Shown here piece by piece: positions 8,530-17,034 of a stretch of 64,000 nt of DNA (position 1 is its first letter; the number at the start of each line of letters is the position of its first letter). The notes beneath the pieces are model-generated. The model saw only the letters and a program-made list of their open reading frames with translations. It searched no databases and had not been told where the DNA came from. The stretch covers positions 4,021,001 to 4,085,000 of the forward strand of contig NZ_CP149130.1 of NCBI RefSeq assembly GCF_037811135.1, read 5' to 3'. The DNA comes from Aeromonas rivipollensis. GTDB taxonomy: Bacteria > Pseudomonadota > Gammaproteobacteria > Enterobacterales > Aeromonadaceae. The translations under genes were made by a program, and so were the position numbers.

Positions 8530-8556
8530 GTCACGGCAAGTCCTTACTGCCAAACG

Positions 8557-8584
8557 AAAAAGCCCTCGCACTGCGAGGGCTTTT
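8557..8584. terminator. Bidirectional terminator between lpxL and cpdB
   Basis: GCCCTCG-CACTG-CGAGGGC stem flanked by AAAAA on the left and TTTT on the right. It serves the convergent lpxL (plus) and cpdB (minus). Confidence 0.9.
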
Positions 8585-8605
8585 GCAATCTAAGGTTCAC
8601 CACCA

Positions 8606-10597
8606 TTACTGGCGGATCAGGCGGTAGGTGGCGTAGCCGGGATGCTTGGCGTCGTCCATCGGCAGGGTGGACTGGTAGGCCAGATCCGCCCCGGCCAGGG
8701 CCTTGGCCTCCTCACCCGGGGAGGAGTAGAGGCGCACGTCCACGTTGGCAGGCAGGACCTTCATGTGCCAGTTGTTGTTGGCCGCCGGGCTGAAGCCCGC
8801 TGGGTTGGCAGCAGACTGGGACTTGAGGTACTGGGCGATGATCTCCCGCGTCTCGAAGGGATCTTCATGGACGATGTTGCTGCCGTCGATGCCCGGGAAG
8901 TGACCGCCGCCGCTGGCGCGATAGTTGTTGGTCACCACGTAGAACTTCTGGGCCGGATCGATGGGCTGGCCGTTGAAGGTGAGGCCGCTGATGCGCTGAC
9001 CGTCGCTCACCTTGAGCCCCTCCTTGCTGTAACGGGCCGGCTGGGTGATGTCCACCTCATAGCTCACACCGTCGATCACGTCGAAGTTGTAGGTGGGGAA
9101 GCTTTCGTTCACCAGCCACTGCACCTCTGTCTTGCCGGTGTCTATCTGGTTGAACTGGCCGGCGCTCATCTCCAGCCACTCCTTGACGGTAGCCCCGTTC
9201 ACCTCGACCACCTGCAGGGTGTTCGGATAGATGTAGAGATCGGAGACGTTGCGCAGGGAGATGTCCCCCTGGGCCACATAGGTGAAGTCATTGATGCCGT
9301 TGCGCCCGCCGCGGAAGGGGGCCGCCACCGACAGGATCGGGTAAGGCTCCTTGAGCAGGCCGTCTCGTTGCAGCTGCTCGGCGTGCTGACGCTGGGCATC
9401 GCTCACCAGCTGCACCGAGGGGTCGTCCTGCACCAGGGCGAAGAAGCTGTGGATGGGAGAGGTGATCTTGCCGAGCGGCTCGTCCAGCCACTGGTTGGTT
9501 GCGTCATGATCCGCCTGCACCAGGTCCACCACCCGCTGATCCACGGCGCTGCCCTCGCTGGAGTCTATCTTGCGCAGGCTGGCCTGGCTCTGCTTCACCT
9601 GCCACTTACCATCCACCTGCTCCAGCTTGAGGTCGATGATGCCGAGGTGGTTGCCCCAGTAGCCTGGCATCACGGTCGGAATACCGCTCAGGGTACCGGC
9701 CTTGTTGTCCACCTCGGGCAGGTCCGGGAAGTCGCCGGGGAAGTTCTTGTGGGCGTGGCCCAGCATCAGGGCATCCACCCCCTTCACCTTGGCCAGGTGC
9801 CAGGCGGAGTTCTCCATCATGGCCTCATAGCTGTTGGCATTGATGCCGGTGTGGGCGACCACTATCACCAGATCGGCACCCTTGGCGCGCAGCTCGGGCA
9901 CATAGTGGTTCGCGGTCTCGACCATGTCGGCCACCACCACCTTGCCTTCCAGATGGCGTTTGTCCCACTGCAGCACCTGGGGCGGCGTCAGACCCAGGAT
10001 GCCGACCTTGACGGTCTGTGACTGGCCCTTGTCATCCGTTACCTGACGCTCCAGCAGCAGATAAGGGGTGAACTTGTTGCCGCTCCAGTCGATCTGTCCC
10101 TTGGCGTCGCGCTTGAAAGCGCCCGCCTCGAACACGTTGGCGTTCACATAGGGGAACTCGGCCCCCGCCAGCACCTTGCCGAGGTAATCCAGGCCGTAGT
10201 TGAACTCGTGGTTGCCGAGGTTGCCCGCGTCATAACCCAGCTCGTTCATCGCCTTGAACACCGGATGGGCCTGCTTCTCGAGGTAGCCGGCACCGGACTG
10301 CTCGAAGATGTAGTCCGCCAGCGGCGTGCCTTGGATCAGGTCACCGTTGTCGAGCAGCAGGTTGTTGGGGTTTTCGGCGCGGGCGGCGCGGATCAGCAGG
10401 GCGGTGCGGGAGAGGCCGAACTTGCGGTCCTCCTTGTTCTGGTAGTAGTCATAGCCCAGCACGTTGGAGTGGATGTCGGAGGTCTGGATCAGGCGCAGGG
10501 AGACGGTCCCCGGCTGCGCCTTGCTGTCGTTTTCGTTGCTGCAGGCGGTCAGCAGCACGATGGCGGCGATTGCCCCCAGCTTCATGGAGTTATTCAC
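8606..10597 (-). CDS. cpdB: 2',3'-cyclic-nucleotide 2'-phosphodiesterase/3'-nucleotidase CpdB, predicted lipoprotein
   Basis: 663 residues. A metallophosphatase domain (TSDIHSNV near 40, DNGDLIQG near 83, NLGNHEFNYG near 126, VAHTG and GHAHKNF) is followed by the 5'-nucleotidase C-terminal domain (AAPFRGGRNG near 420; RASGGGHFPG near 590). It releases phosphate and nucleosides from 2',3'-cyclic and 3'-nucleotides in the periplasm. The N-terminus has a lipobox (LLTACSN, Cys near 19), so this version should be membrane-anchored; E. coli CpdB is soluble. Confidence 0.92.
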   Translation of the reverse strand: MNNSMKLGAIAAIVLLTACSNENDSKAQPGTVSLRLIQTSDIHSNVLGYDYYQNKEDRKFGLSRTALLIRAARAENPNNLLLDNGDLIQGTPLADYIFEQSGAGYLEKQAHPVFKAMNELGYDAGNLGNHEFNYGLDYLGKVLAGAEFPYVNANVFEAGAFKRDAKGQIDWSGNKFTPYLLLERQVTDDKGQSQTVKVGILGLTPPQVLQWDKRHLEGKVVVADMVETANHYVPELRAKGADLVIVVAHTGINANSYEAMMENSAWHLAKVKGVDALMLGHAHKNFPGDFPDLPEVDNKAGTLSGIPTVMPGYWGNHLGIIDLKLEQVDGKWQVKQSQASLRKIDSSEGSAVDQRVVDLVQADHDATNQWLDEPLGKITSPIHSFFALVQDDPSVQLVSDAQRQHAEQLQRDGLLKEPYPILSVAAPFRGGRNGINDFTYVAQGDISLRNVSDLYIYPNTLQVVEVNGATVKEWLEMSAGQFNQIDTGKTEVQWLVNESFPTYNFDVIDGVSYEVDITQPARYSKEGLKVSDGQRISGLTFNGQPIDPAQKFYVVTNNYRASGGGHFPGIDGSNIVHEDPFETREIIAQYLKSQSAANPAGFSPAANNNWHMKVLPANVDVRLYSSPGEEAKALAGADLAYQSTLPMDDAKHPGYATYRLIRQ

Positions 10598-10712
10598 TGT
10601 CTTTTCCCTTTTATTATGAGTAACGCTTTACCAGCGCCGGGAATTTAACAGACGAATATGTCAGCAGATGACACCGGGACTCATTTTTATGAAGCCCGGC
10701 ACAAAAATAGCC

Positions 10713-11333
10713 TTATGAAGCCAGCAGAGCCCCGCTGGCCAGCTTGACCGCCAGCACCAGCATTATGATACCGACAACCATATCAATGACTTGCTGCACC
10801 CTGCTCCGGGCAAGCCAGGGAGAAAGCGCCGCCGCCCCGAACGCCAGCCCGTAGAACCACACCAGGGAGGCCAGCATGGCCCCTGCGGCGAAGGCGGGTC
10901 TCAGATCCTCGGCAAACTGGCTGCCGAAGGAGCCGAGCAGCATCAGGGTATCCAGGTAGACATGGGGGTTGAGCAGGGTCACCCCCAGGGTCATGGCCAG
11001 CACGCTCTTGACCCCCATCAGCTGGGGAGAGTCCGCCAGGGCCGCCCCCTGTCCGCGCCAGGCACTGCGCAGGGAACGCACCCCGAACCAGCCGAGAAAC
11101 AGCACGCCGCCCCAGGTCAGCAGCGCCAGTCCGATGGGGCTGGCCGCCAGCAGGTTGGCACCGCCAAACACCCCTATGCCGATCAGCACGAGATCGCACA
11201 GACAGCAGAGGGTCGCCGTCAGCAGATGGTGGTTGCGGTGAATGCCCCGGCTCAGCACGAAGGCATTCTGGGCACCTATGGGGATGATCATGGCAAGGCC
11301 GAGGGTAAAGCCTTGCAGTGTGGTGGCGAACAT
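10713..11333 (-). CDS. argO: LysE-type arginine exporter ArgO
   Basis: 206 residues and six predicted membrane helices. I start at the ATG at 11333 because it has an AAAGG site and aligns with the usual family start (FTLGLAMIIPIGAQNAFVLS); the frame extends to 11399 without support. Hallmarks are PIGAQNAFVL and LNPHVYLDTLMLLGS. It exports arginine and related basic amino acids. The expected activator ArgP is encoded 2 kb away (13312), separated by the quorum-sensing pair. Confidence 0.9.
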   Translation of the reverse strand: MFATTLQGFTLGLAMIIPIGAQNAFVLSRGIHRNHHLLTATLCCLCDLVLIGIGVFGGANLLAASPIGLALLTWGGVLFLGWFGVRSLRSAWRGQGAALADSPQLMGVKSVLAMTLGVTLLNPHVYLDTLMLLGSFGSQFAEDLRPAFAAGAMLASLVWFYGLAFGAAALSPWLARSRVQQVIDMVVGIIMLVLAVKLASGALLAS

Positions 11334-11597
11334 GGACAAACCTTTGTGTGGGAGATCTGGGGGCACTATAAGGGGAGGCGTGAAATCAGAGAAATTCATT
11401 CATTTTCTGATGCATTCAAAAAACTGATGTGGTGGGGTGAAAAACGACATCTGGCAGGCTGTCAATTGCAGGATCTGACAATTGTGGCCCCGGGGGCCCG
11501 CCCCGAGAATCGCCGGAGTGACGAGATCGGCGTGGGACAGTGGGTGATGGCGACAGAGGAGATGCCGAGCGACAGGGCAGCGTCGCCCGGCCGGCAT

Positions 11598-12380
11598 TCA
11601 CTGCAACAGTCTGGGGAAGTTGGTGACCACCACCTGCTCCAGATTCGGCAGCAATATACCGCTGCTGACCCCCTTGGCGATAGCCTGGTAGCGATTCATC
11701 GACCCCGTCTTGCGAGTGACCTGGTTGAGGTGGTAGTTCACGGTGCGCTCGGTGATCCCGAGGATGCAGGCGATCTCCCCCGATGTCTTCCCTTCGCTGG
11801 CCCAGAACAGGCACTCGGTCTCCCTATCCGTCAGGGCCTCCTGGGGATCATCCTCCCTCATGCTTTGGCGCACTATCCGGATCGCCGCCTCGAAGATGTA
11901 GTTGGACATCCAGGAGAGGATGGGCGAGGACTCCAGCAGCAGGTCGCTGGACGCTCGCTCCCGGGTGATGAACGACAGTATGCCGTTCTCCCCCGTCGCC
12001 CCGTGCAGCGGAAACGAGATGCCGTTGCGCAACCCGAACTCCGCCGCCAGCCCCATCACGTCCATGCTCCCCTCTTGCAGGAAGCGCGCCTTCTCGTCCA
12101 GCCGGTTCCAGTAGATGGGCAGGGTCTGTGTGCGGGCGAGCTGGATGATGGGATCGCAGGCCAGCATGTTGTTTACCGTGTAGGCCTGCACCCAGGAGTC
12201 AGGGCACTGGTTGAACAACACCACCTTGGGCCTTTGCATCGACATGGGCAGGATGAGCGCAAATCGATAGTAGTCGTAGCCCATTCCCAGGGTGAAGCGG
12301 CCGATCAGCTCGGCCAGCCGGTTTCCATCCGTTACCAGCGTGAAATGTTCCAGATACTCAAGCAGTTGGTCGCGTGTCAT
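11598..12380 (-). CDS. ahyR: LuxR-type quorum-sensing regulator (AhyR-like)
   Basis: 260 residues. The N-terminal autoinducer-binding domain (about 20-160) keeps the family's ligand residues: WVQAYTVNN (Trp and Tyr), CDPII (Asp-Pro), LPIYW (Trp) and NGISFPLHG (Gly). The C-terminal GerE/LuxR helix-turn-helix (about 185-245) reads LTDRETECLFWASEGKTSGE and continues to TVNYHLNQVTRKTG. In Aeromonas this protein binds butanoyl-homoserine lactone and controls exoenzymes and biofilm. It diverges from the synthase gene with only 64 bp between, so the two probably share one operator. Confidence 0.93.
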   Translation of the reverse strand: MTRDQLLEYLEHFTLVTDGNRLAELIGRFTLGMGYDYYRFALILPMSMQRPKVVLFNQCPDSWVQAYTVNNMLACDPIIQLARTQTLPIYWNRLDEKARFLQEGSMDVMGLAAEFGLRNGISFPLHGATGENGILSFITRERASSDLLLESSPILSWMSNYIFEAAIRIVRQSMREDDPQEALTDRETECLFWASEGKTSGEIACILGITERTVNYHLNQVTRKTGSMNRYQAIAKGVSSGILLPNLEQVVVTNFPRLLQ

Positions 12381-12397
12381 AGGCTAGCCTCCCCTGG

Positions 12398-12409
12398 CCA
12401 AGGCCTTGG
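12398..12409. promoter_or_regulatory. 12-bp palindrome in the ahyR-ahyI promoter, candidate lux box core
   Basis: CCAAGGCCTTGG is a perfect palindrome at the middle of the 64-bp spacer between ahyR and ahyI. A lux box is about 20 bp of dyad symmetry, and position fits, but sequence outside the 12 bp is not symmetrical. Assignment as the AhyR site is inference. Confidence 0.4.
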
Positions 12410-12444
12410 ATTATAGCGCCTAACCATGAAATGGAGAGACATGA

Positions 12445-13071
12445 ATGCTTGTTTTCAAAGGAAAATTGAAAGAACACCCCAGATGGGAGGTCGAAAACGA
12501 GCTTTATCGCTTTCGCAAGCGAGTCTTCTCCGATCGGCTCGGCTGGGACGTGGAATCCCACCGGGGTCTGGAGCGGGACAGCTTCGACAAGCCCGATACC
12601 CACTGGGTGCTGATCGAAGATGAAGAGGGTCTGTGCGGCTGCATCAGACTGCTCAGCTGTGCCCAGGACTACATGCTGCCCAGCATCTTTCCCGGCGCCC
12701 TCGCCGGCGAGCGGCCCCCGCGCGGCGCCGATGTCTGGGAGCTGACCCGGCTCGCCATCGATGCCGGCCGCGCCCCCGCGCTCGACAACGGCATCAGCGA
12801 GCTGACCTGCGTCATCTTCCGCGAGGTCCATGCCTTCGCCAGGGAACAGGGAATCCGGGAGCTGGTCGCCGTGGTCAGCCTGCCGGTGGAACGCATCTTC
12901 CGCCGCCTCGGCCTGCCCATAGAGCGGCTCGGCCACCGTCAGGCGGTGGATCTGGGGGCCGTGCGCGGGGTCGGGATCCGCTTCCATCTGGACGAGCGTT
13001 TCGAGCGCGCCGTCAACCGTCCACTGCGGGGAGAGTACGCCCTAGCCGGGGAGCTGCTCGGGATGAGCTGA
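12445..13071 (+). CDS. ahyI: Acyl-homoserine-lactone synthase (AhyI-like)
   Basis: 208 residues of the LuxI family, with the conserved N-terminal catalytic residues in place: Arg and Phe in YRFRKRVFSDRLGW, Asp residues in ERDSFDKPDTHW, Arg in GCIRLL, and Glu/Arg in WELTRLAI. It joins an acyl chain from acyl-ACP to S-adenosylmethionine; the Aeromonas orthologues mainly make C4-homoserine lactone. A GGAGA site lies 8 bp before the ATG. It is followed by a hairpin and then argP, the neighbour also reported for this locus in Aeromonas (then named iciA). Confidence 0.94.
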   Translation: MLVFKGKLKEHPRWEVENELYRFRKRVFSDRLGWDVESHRGLERDSFDKPDTHWVLIEDEEGLCGCIRLLSCAQDYMLPSIFPGALAGERPPRGADVWELTRLAIDAGRAPALDNGISELTCVIFREVHAFAREQGIRELVAVVSLPVERIFRRLGLPIERLGHRQAVDLGAVRGVGIRFHLDERFERAVNRPLRGEYALAGELLGMS

Positions 13072-13083
13072 CCCCATAAAAAA

Positions 13084-13105
13084 GTCCCGGGCTGACACCC
13101 GGGAC
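13084..13105. terminator. Perfect hairpin after ahyI with T-tract on the minus strand only
   Basis: GTCCCGGG-CTGACA-CCCGGGAC, an 8-bp perfect stem. The A-run (AAAAAA) precedes it, so the canonical U-tract appears for minus-strand transcription; on the plus strand only CAAAACTC follows. It probably still ends ahyI transcripts, weakly, and would block antisense reading into ahyI. Confidence 0.6.
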
Positions 13106-13311
13106 CAAAACTCTCGCTATGGCCCGTTTCCACCCCATGCAAAAACGGACCGAGTGAGTATCTTATGAATCTCATTCTATCTCTACTGTCACATCTCACA
13201 GTGACAGCCCCGGGATGCCCCCACGCAGTGCCCGCCGCCGGGCCAGGTTGTTCTCCCGCCCCCGCTCCAGTAGCATCCTTGCTCAAACCCCTTCTCTGAT
13301 AAGGAATGCTG

Positions 13312-14211
13312 ATGAAGACGCTGGACTACAAGCTGCTGCTGGCACTGGATGCCGTGATGCAGGAGCAGAACTTCGAGCGCGCCGCCCAGCGTCTGCACAT
13401 CACCCAGTCCGCCATCTCCCAGCGCATCAAGCAGCTGGAGCAGCAGTTTGCCGAGCCGCTGATCATCCGCAGCCAGCCCCTGCAGGCCACGGCCCTCGGG
13501 CAGAAGCTGCTGGCCCACTACCGTCAGGTACACCAGCTGGAGCTGGAGCTGGCGGGCGAACTCTCCCCAGCCGAACCCCAGGCGCCGATCCGGGTCAGCA
13601 TCGCCGTCAACGCCGACAGCCTGGCCACCTGGTTCCTGCCCGCCCTGGCCCCCCTGCTGGAACAGCACCCCATAGAGCTGAACCTGCTGGTGGATGACGA
13701 GAGCCGCACCCTCGACAAGGTGCGCGAGGGCCAAGCGTTCGGCGCCGTCAGCCTGCAGCCGCAGGCCCTGGCCGGTTGCTGCGTCGACGAGCTCGGCGAG
13801 ATGCGCTACCTGCTGACCGCCAGCCCCGCCTTCGTCGCCCGCCACTTCCCCCAGGGGCTCACCCCGGCGGCGCTGGCCAAGGCACCGGCGGTCGCCTTCG
13901 ATCAGCGCGACGACATGCACGTCAGCTTCATGGCCCGCCACTTCGCCCTGGCCCCCGGCGGTTACCCCTGCCACACGGTACGCTCGTCGGAGGCCTTCGT
14001 CGCCATGGCCGAGCAGGGGCTGGCCTGCTGTCTCATTCCCGAGTTGCAGATCCGCCAGCAGCTCGCACAGGGGCTGCTGCTCGATCTCAGCCCGGATCTC
14101 CACCTGGTCGAGCGCCTCTACTGGCACCGCTGGGTGCTGGAGCGGGGGCTGCACAAGCAGATATCCCAGCGCCTGATCGAGCAGGGCCGCCGGGCACTGC
14201 AACCCCGCTGA
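13312..14211 (+). CDS. argP: LysR-type regulator ArgP (IciA)
   Basis: 299 residues from the ATG at 13312; the in-frame ATG at 13306 is too close to the AAGGA site. The N-terminal winged helix (FERAAQRLHITQSAISQRIK) and the effector-binding domain match E. coli ArgP along the length. ArgP senses lysine/arginine and activates argO and other amino-acid genes. Here its target argO lies on the other side of ahyRI, in opposite orientation. Confidence 0.9.
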   Translation: MKTLDYKLLLALDAVMQEQNFERAAQRLHITQSAISQRIKQLEQQFAEPLIIRSQPLQATALGQKLLAHYRQVHQLELELAGELSPAEPQAPIRVSIAVNADSLATWFLPALAPLLEQHPIELNLLVDDESRTLDKVREGQAFGAVSLQPQALAGCCVDELGEMRYLLTASPAFVARHFPQGLTPAALAKAPAVAFDQRDDMHVSFMARHFALAPGGYPCHTVRSSEAFVAMAEQGLACCLIPELQIRQQLAQGLLLDLSPDLHLVERLYWHRWVLERGLHKQISQRLIEQGRRALQPR

Positions 14212-14297
14212 GCGGGCCATTCACCTTGGCTTTGGAGGGGTAAAAACGTATAGTGCTGGGCGATTCTTCATCAGGTCTCCACTCAGGTTCCTCACTT

Positions 14298-16349
14298 ATG
14301 TTCCAAGACAATCCGCTGCTGGCCCAGCTCAAGCAACAAATCCGCGAAAACATCCCCAAGAAAGAGGGTGTGATTCGCGCCTCCGATCGGGGCTTCGGCT
14401 TCCTGGAGGTCGATGAGAAGACCAGCTATTTCGTGCCGCCTCCCTACATGAAGAAGGTGATGCACGGTGACCGGGTGAGCGCCCTGATCCGTACCGAGAA
14501 AGAGAAGGAAGTGGCCGAGCCGGATGCCCTGCTGGAGCAGGCCGTGGTCCGCTTCGTCGGCCGCGTCAAGATGTTCCGCGACCGCCTCAACGTGGTGCCT
14601 GATCACCCCCTCATCAAGGACGCCATCAAGGCCCGCGCCAAGAAGGGTCTGGACGAGAAGTCCTTCAAGGAAGGGGACTGGGTGGTGGCGACCCTCAAAC
14701 GCCACGCCCTGGTGGATGGCAACTTCTCCGCCGAGATCACCCAGCTCATCGCCGACAAGGATGATCACAACGTGCCCTGGTGGGTGGTGCTGGCACGCCA
14801 CAACCTGGCCCAGATCGAGCCGGCGGACCTGCCCGAGTGGAACGTCATCGAAGAGGAAGAGCTGCCCCGTCGCGATCTGACCCAGGTGCCCTTCTTCACC
14901 GTCGACGGCGCCAAGACCAAGGACATGGATGATGCCCTGTCCATCCGCAAACTGGACAACGGCTGGGAGCTGCTGGTGGCCATCGCCGATCCGACCGCCT
15001 ACGTGGCCGAAGGCAGCGAGCTGGACCAGGAAGCCGCCAAGCGCGCCTTCACCGTCTACATGCCGGGCCGCAACGTGCCCATGATCCCGCGCACCCTCTC
15101 CGACGAGCTCTGCTCCCTGAAAGAGGGCGAGGAGCGCAACACCCTGTGCGCCCGCCTGCTGATCGCCGAGGATGGCCTGCTGCTGGAAGAGACCGAATTC
15201 TTCGCCGCCCGCATCGTCTCCCACGCCCGTCTGAACTATGACGAGGTCTCCGACTGGGCCGAGCACGGCAAGGAGCTGACCATAGATGCCGGCGTCCTGG
15301 CCCAGCTGCCGCTGATGAAGGCCATGACGGAGGCGCGCATCAAGTGGCGTACCGAGCACGCCCTGGTGTTCCCGGATCGTCCCGACTACGACTTCGAGCT
15401 GGGTGAGAACGGCGCCGTGCTGGCCATCCATGTGGAGCCGCGCCGCATCGCCAACCGGATGATCGAAGAGTCGATGATCGCCGCCAACATCTGCGCCGGT
15501 CGTGTACTGGGCAAGAGCGTCGGCTACGGCATCTTCAACGTCCACACCGGTTTTGACGAGGAGTCTCTCGACGGCGCCATCGATCTGCTCAAGAGCGCCG
15601 AGGCGCCGTTCGAGAAGGAAGAGATCGCCAGCCTGTCCGGCTTCTGCGCCCTGCGCCGCTGGATCGACAGCCTGGACACCCGCTGGCTGGACGGCAAGAT
15701 CCGCCGCTTCCAGAGCTATGCCCTGATGTCCGCCGAGCCGGGTGCCCACTACGGCCTGGGCCTGGATGCCTACGCCACCTGGACGTCACCTATTCGCAAA
15801 TACGGCGATATGGTCAACCATCGCCTGCTCAAGGCCGTCATCGCCGGCAAGACCCCGGGTGAGCGGCCGAGCCAGGAACTGACCGAACACCTGACCGAGT
15901 GCCGCCGCCTGCACCGCAGGGTGGAGCGCGACATCGGCGACTGGCTCTATGTGCGCTACCTCCAGACCGCTGCCGGCACCGATCAGGTGTTCAACGCCGA
16001 GATCATCGACGTGATGCGGGCCGGCCTCAAGCTGCGCCTTCAGGAGAACGGCGCCGTTGTCTTCATGCCCGCCCGTCATATCCTGGACAACAAGGACAGG
16101 CTGGAGTGCAACTGGGACAACGGTCGCGTCTATCTGGACAAGACCGAAGTGGTCTATGAGCTTGGCCAGATCATCGAGGTGATGCTGACCGAGGCGGTGG
16201 AAGAGACCCGCTCCCTCATCGCCAAACCGGCGGTGGCCCTGGTGCCGGGCCCGGCACCGGAAGCACCGGCGGCCGACAGCGCTGTGGCCGAGAGCCCAGC
16301 GAGCGAGAGCAGCGAGGCGGCGGCCGACGCGGCCCCCAAGGCGGAATAA
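14298..16349 (+). CDS. rnb: Exoribonuclease II
   Basis: 683 residues from MFQDNPLLAQLKQQI, the family start (ATG 14298); the frame opens earlier at 14253 without conservation. Order: two cold-shock RNA-binding domains (about 20-170), the RNB catalytic domain with metal-binding aspartates (DGAKTKDMDDAL, about 203-214), and an S1 domain (about 560-640). It degrades single-stranded RNA 3' to 5'. E. coli RNase II ends at about residue 644; this one has an extra tail of about 40 residues of Ala, Pro, Ser and Glu (positions 16228-16349). Confidence 0.95.
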   Translation: MFQDNPLLAQLKQQIRENIPKKEGVIRASDRGFGFLEVDEKTSYFVPPPYMKKVMHGDRVSALIRTEKEKEVAEPDALLEQAVVRFVGRVKMFRDRLNVVPDHPLIKDAIKARAKKGLDEKSFKEGDWVVATLKRHALVDGNFSAEITQLIADKDDHNVPWWVVLARHNLAQIEPADLPEWNVIEEEELPRRDLTQVPFFTVDGAKTKDMDDALSIRKLDNGWELLVAIADPTAYVAEGSELDQEAAKRAFTVYMPGRNVPMIPRTLSDELCSLKEGEERNTLCARLLIAEDGLLLEETEFFAARIVSHARLNYDEVSDWAEHGKELTIDAGVLAQLPLMKAMTEARIKWRTEHALVFPDRPDYDFELGENGAVLAIHVEPRRIANRMIEESMIAANICAGRVLGKSVGYGIFNVHTGFDEESLDGAIDLLKSAEAPFEKEEIASLSGFCALRRWIDSLDTRWLDGKIRRFQSYALMSAEPGAHYGLGLDAYATWTSPIRKYGDMVNHRLLKAVIAGKTPGERPSQELTEHLTECRRLHRRVERDIGDWLYVRYLQTAAGTDQVFNAEIIDVMRAGLKLRLQENGAVVFMPARHILDNKDRLECNWDNGRVYLDKTEVVYELGQIIEVMLTEAVEETRSLIAKPAVALVPGPAPEAPAADSAVAESPASESSEAAADAAPKAE

Positions 16350-16372
16350 GCCCCGCCCCCCAGCATGCCAAG

Positions 16373-16398
16373 AGCCCGCAATACTGCGGGCTTTTTTT
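16373..16398 (+). terminator. rnb rho-independent terminator
   Basis: AGCCCGCA-ATAC-TGCGGGCT stem with a seven-T tract, 23 bp after the rnb stop. Confidence 0.92.
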
Positions 16399-16446
16399 AT
16401 GGGCGCGGCCAGCCCGGGCAGAAGCGGATGGGAATGAGCCGGCTTG

Positions 16447-16470
16447 GCCTGTGCCTGTGCCTGTGCCTGT
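16447..16470. repeat. GCCTGT hexamer tandem repeat, four units
   Basis: Four perfect GCCTGT units in a row, followed by two GCCGACAC-type units (16471-16488). It is intergenic and in no gene, so unit number could change by slippage without frame effects. Confidence 0.85.
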
Positions 16471-16720
16471 GCCGACACTAGCCGACACGCCCATCTTGTC
16501 ACAACGGACACTGGCAGATGTCGCCAGGGAGGACAATCAGGGCTTGCCAAAGGAGGCGGGACAGCGCCCAAGTGGCCGACAGAGCAGGGAGCAAAACTGA
16601 AAGTGGGTTACAAAACCACTGATTCATTGATTAGTAGTTGATGATGATGCGAAATCCATCGCCGTCACCCTCTGAATTGCCGTCACCAGGCATGCTCCAA
16701 TTGGCTACAAATGGAAGATC

Positions 16721-16736
16721 TGTGATGGCAATCACA
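16721..16736. promoter_or_regulatory. CRP site 1 upstream of mtlA
   Basis: TGTGATGGCAATCACA has both CRP half-sites perfect (TGTGA-N6-TCACA) plus the preferred inner T and A. It is 298 bp before the mtlA start. Confidence 0.75.
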
Positions 16737-16766
16737 TTGACACGGGGTTTGCGCAAACATAAAAAG

Positions 16767-16782
16767 GAGATGCGCGTCACAT
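16767..16782. promoter_or_regulatory. Possible CRP site 2 upstream of mtlA
   Basis: GGAGATGCGCGTCACA: right half perfect (TCACA), left half weak. Listed because of its spacing among the other sites. Confidence 0.3.
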
Positions 16783-16838
16783 TAAAATGCCGTTCATGAC
16801 GGGAAAGATCGAAATGTAGCCAAACTACAGCGTCTGAA

Positions 16839-16854
16839 TGTGATCGGCGTCACC
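16839..16854. promoter_or_regulatory. CRP site 3 upstream of mtlA
   Basis: TGTGATCGGCGTCACC: left half perfect, right half one mismatch. Confidence 0.6.
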
Positions 16855-16882
16855 ATGGTGGGAGGGGGGAGGTCGGGGTATT

Positions 16883-16898
16883 TGAGATCTGGGTCACA
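16883..16898. promoter_or_regulatory. CRP site 4 upstream of mtlA
   Basis: TGAGATCTGGGTCACA: right half perfect, left half one mismatch (TGAGA). About 137 bp before the mtlA ATG and 44 bp from site 3. Confidence 0.55.
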
Positions 16899-17034
16899 AG
16901 ACACCCCGTTTTCAGCCTAATTTGATCACAAGCTGGTAGATTGAAGTTGCTTAGACGACAGGGATGGGGGTTCGGCAAAACCCGTCATCCCGACTACCAC
17001 TTTCAATCACACAGGCTTAAAACGGGGTCCCGAC

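Larger units (their letters stand above)
16350..17034. promoter_or_regulatory. Long rnb-mtlA intergenic region
   Basis: 685 bp without a convincing gene. From left to right it holds the rnb terminator, a hexamer repeat (16447-16470), about 150 bp with no recognisable signal, and four CRP-like sites at 16721, 16767, 16839 and 16883. The mtlA ATG follows; no strong ribosome-binding site is visible before it beyond ACGGGGTC. Confidence 0.6.

Noticed and set aside
16447-16470. GCCTGT repeats as a coding or phase-variation element
   Set aside because: No gene covers them and no promoter spacing is evident; recorded only as a simple repeat.
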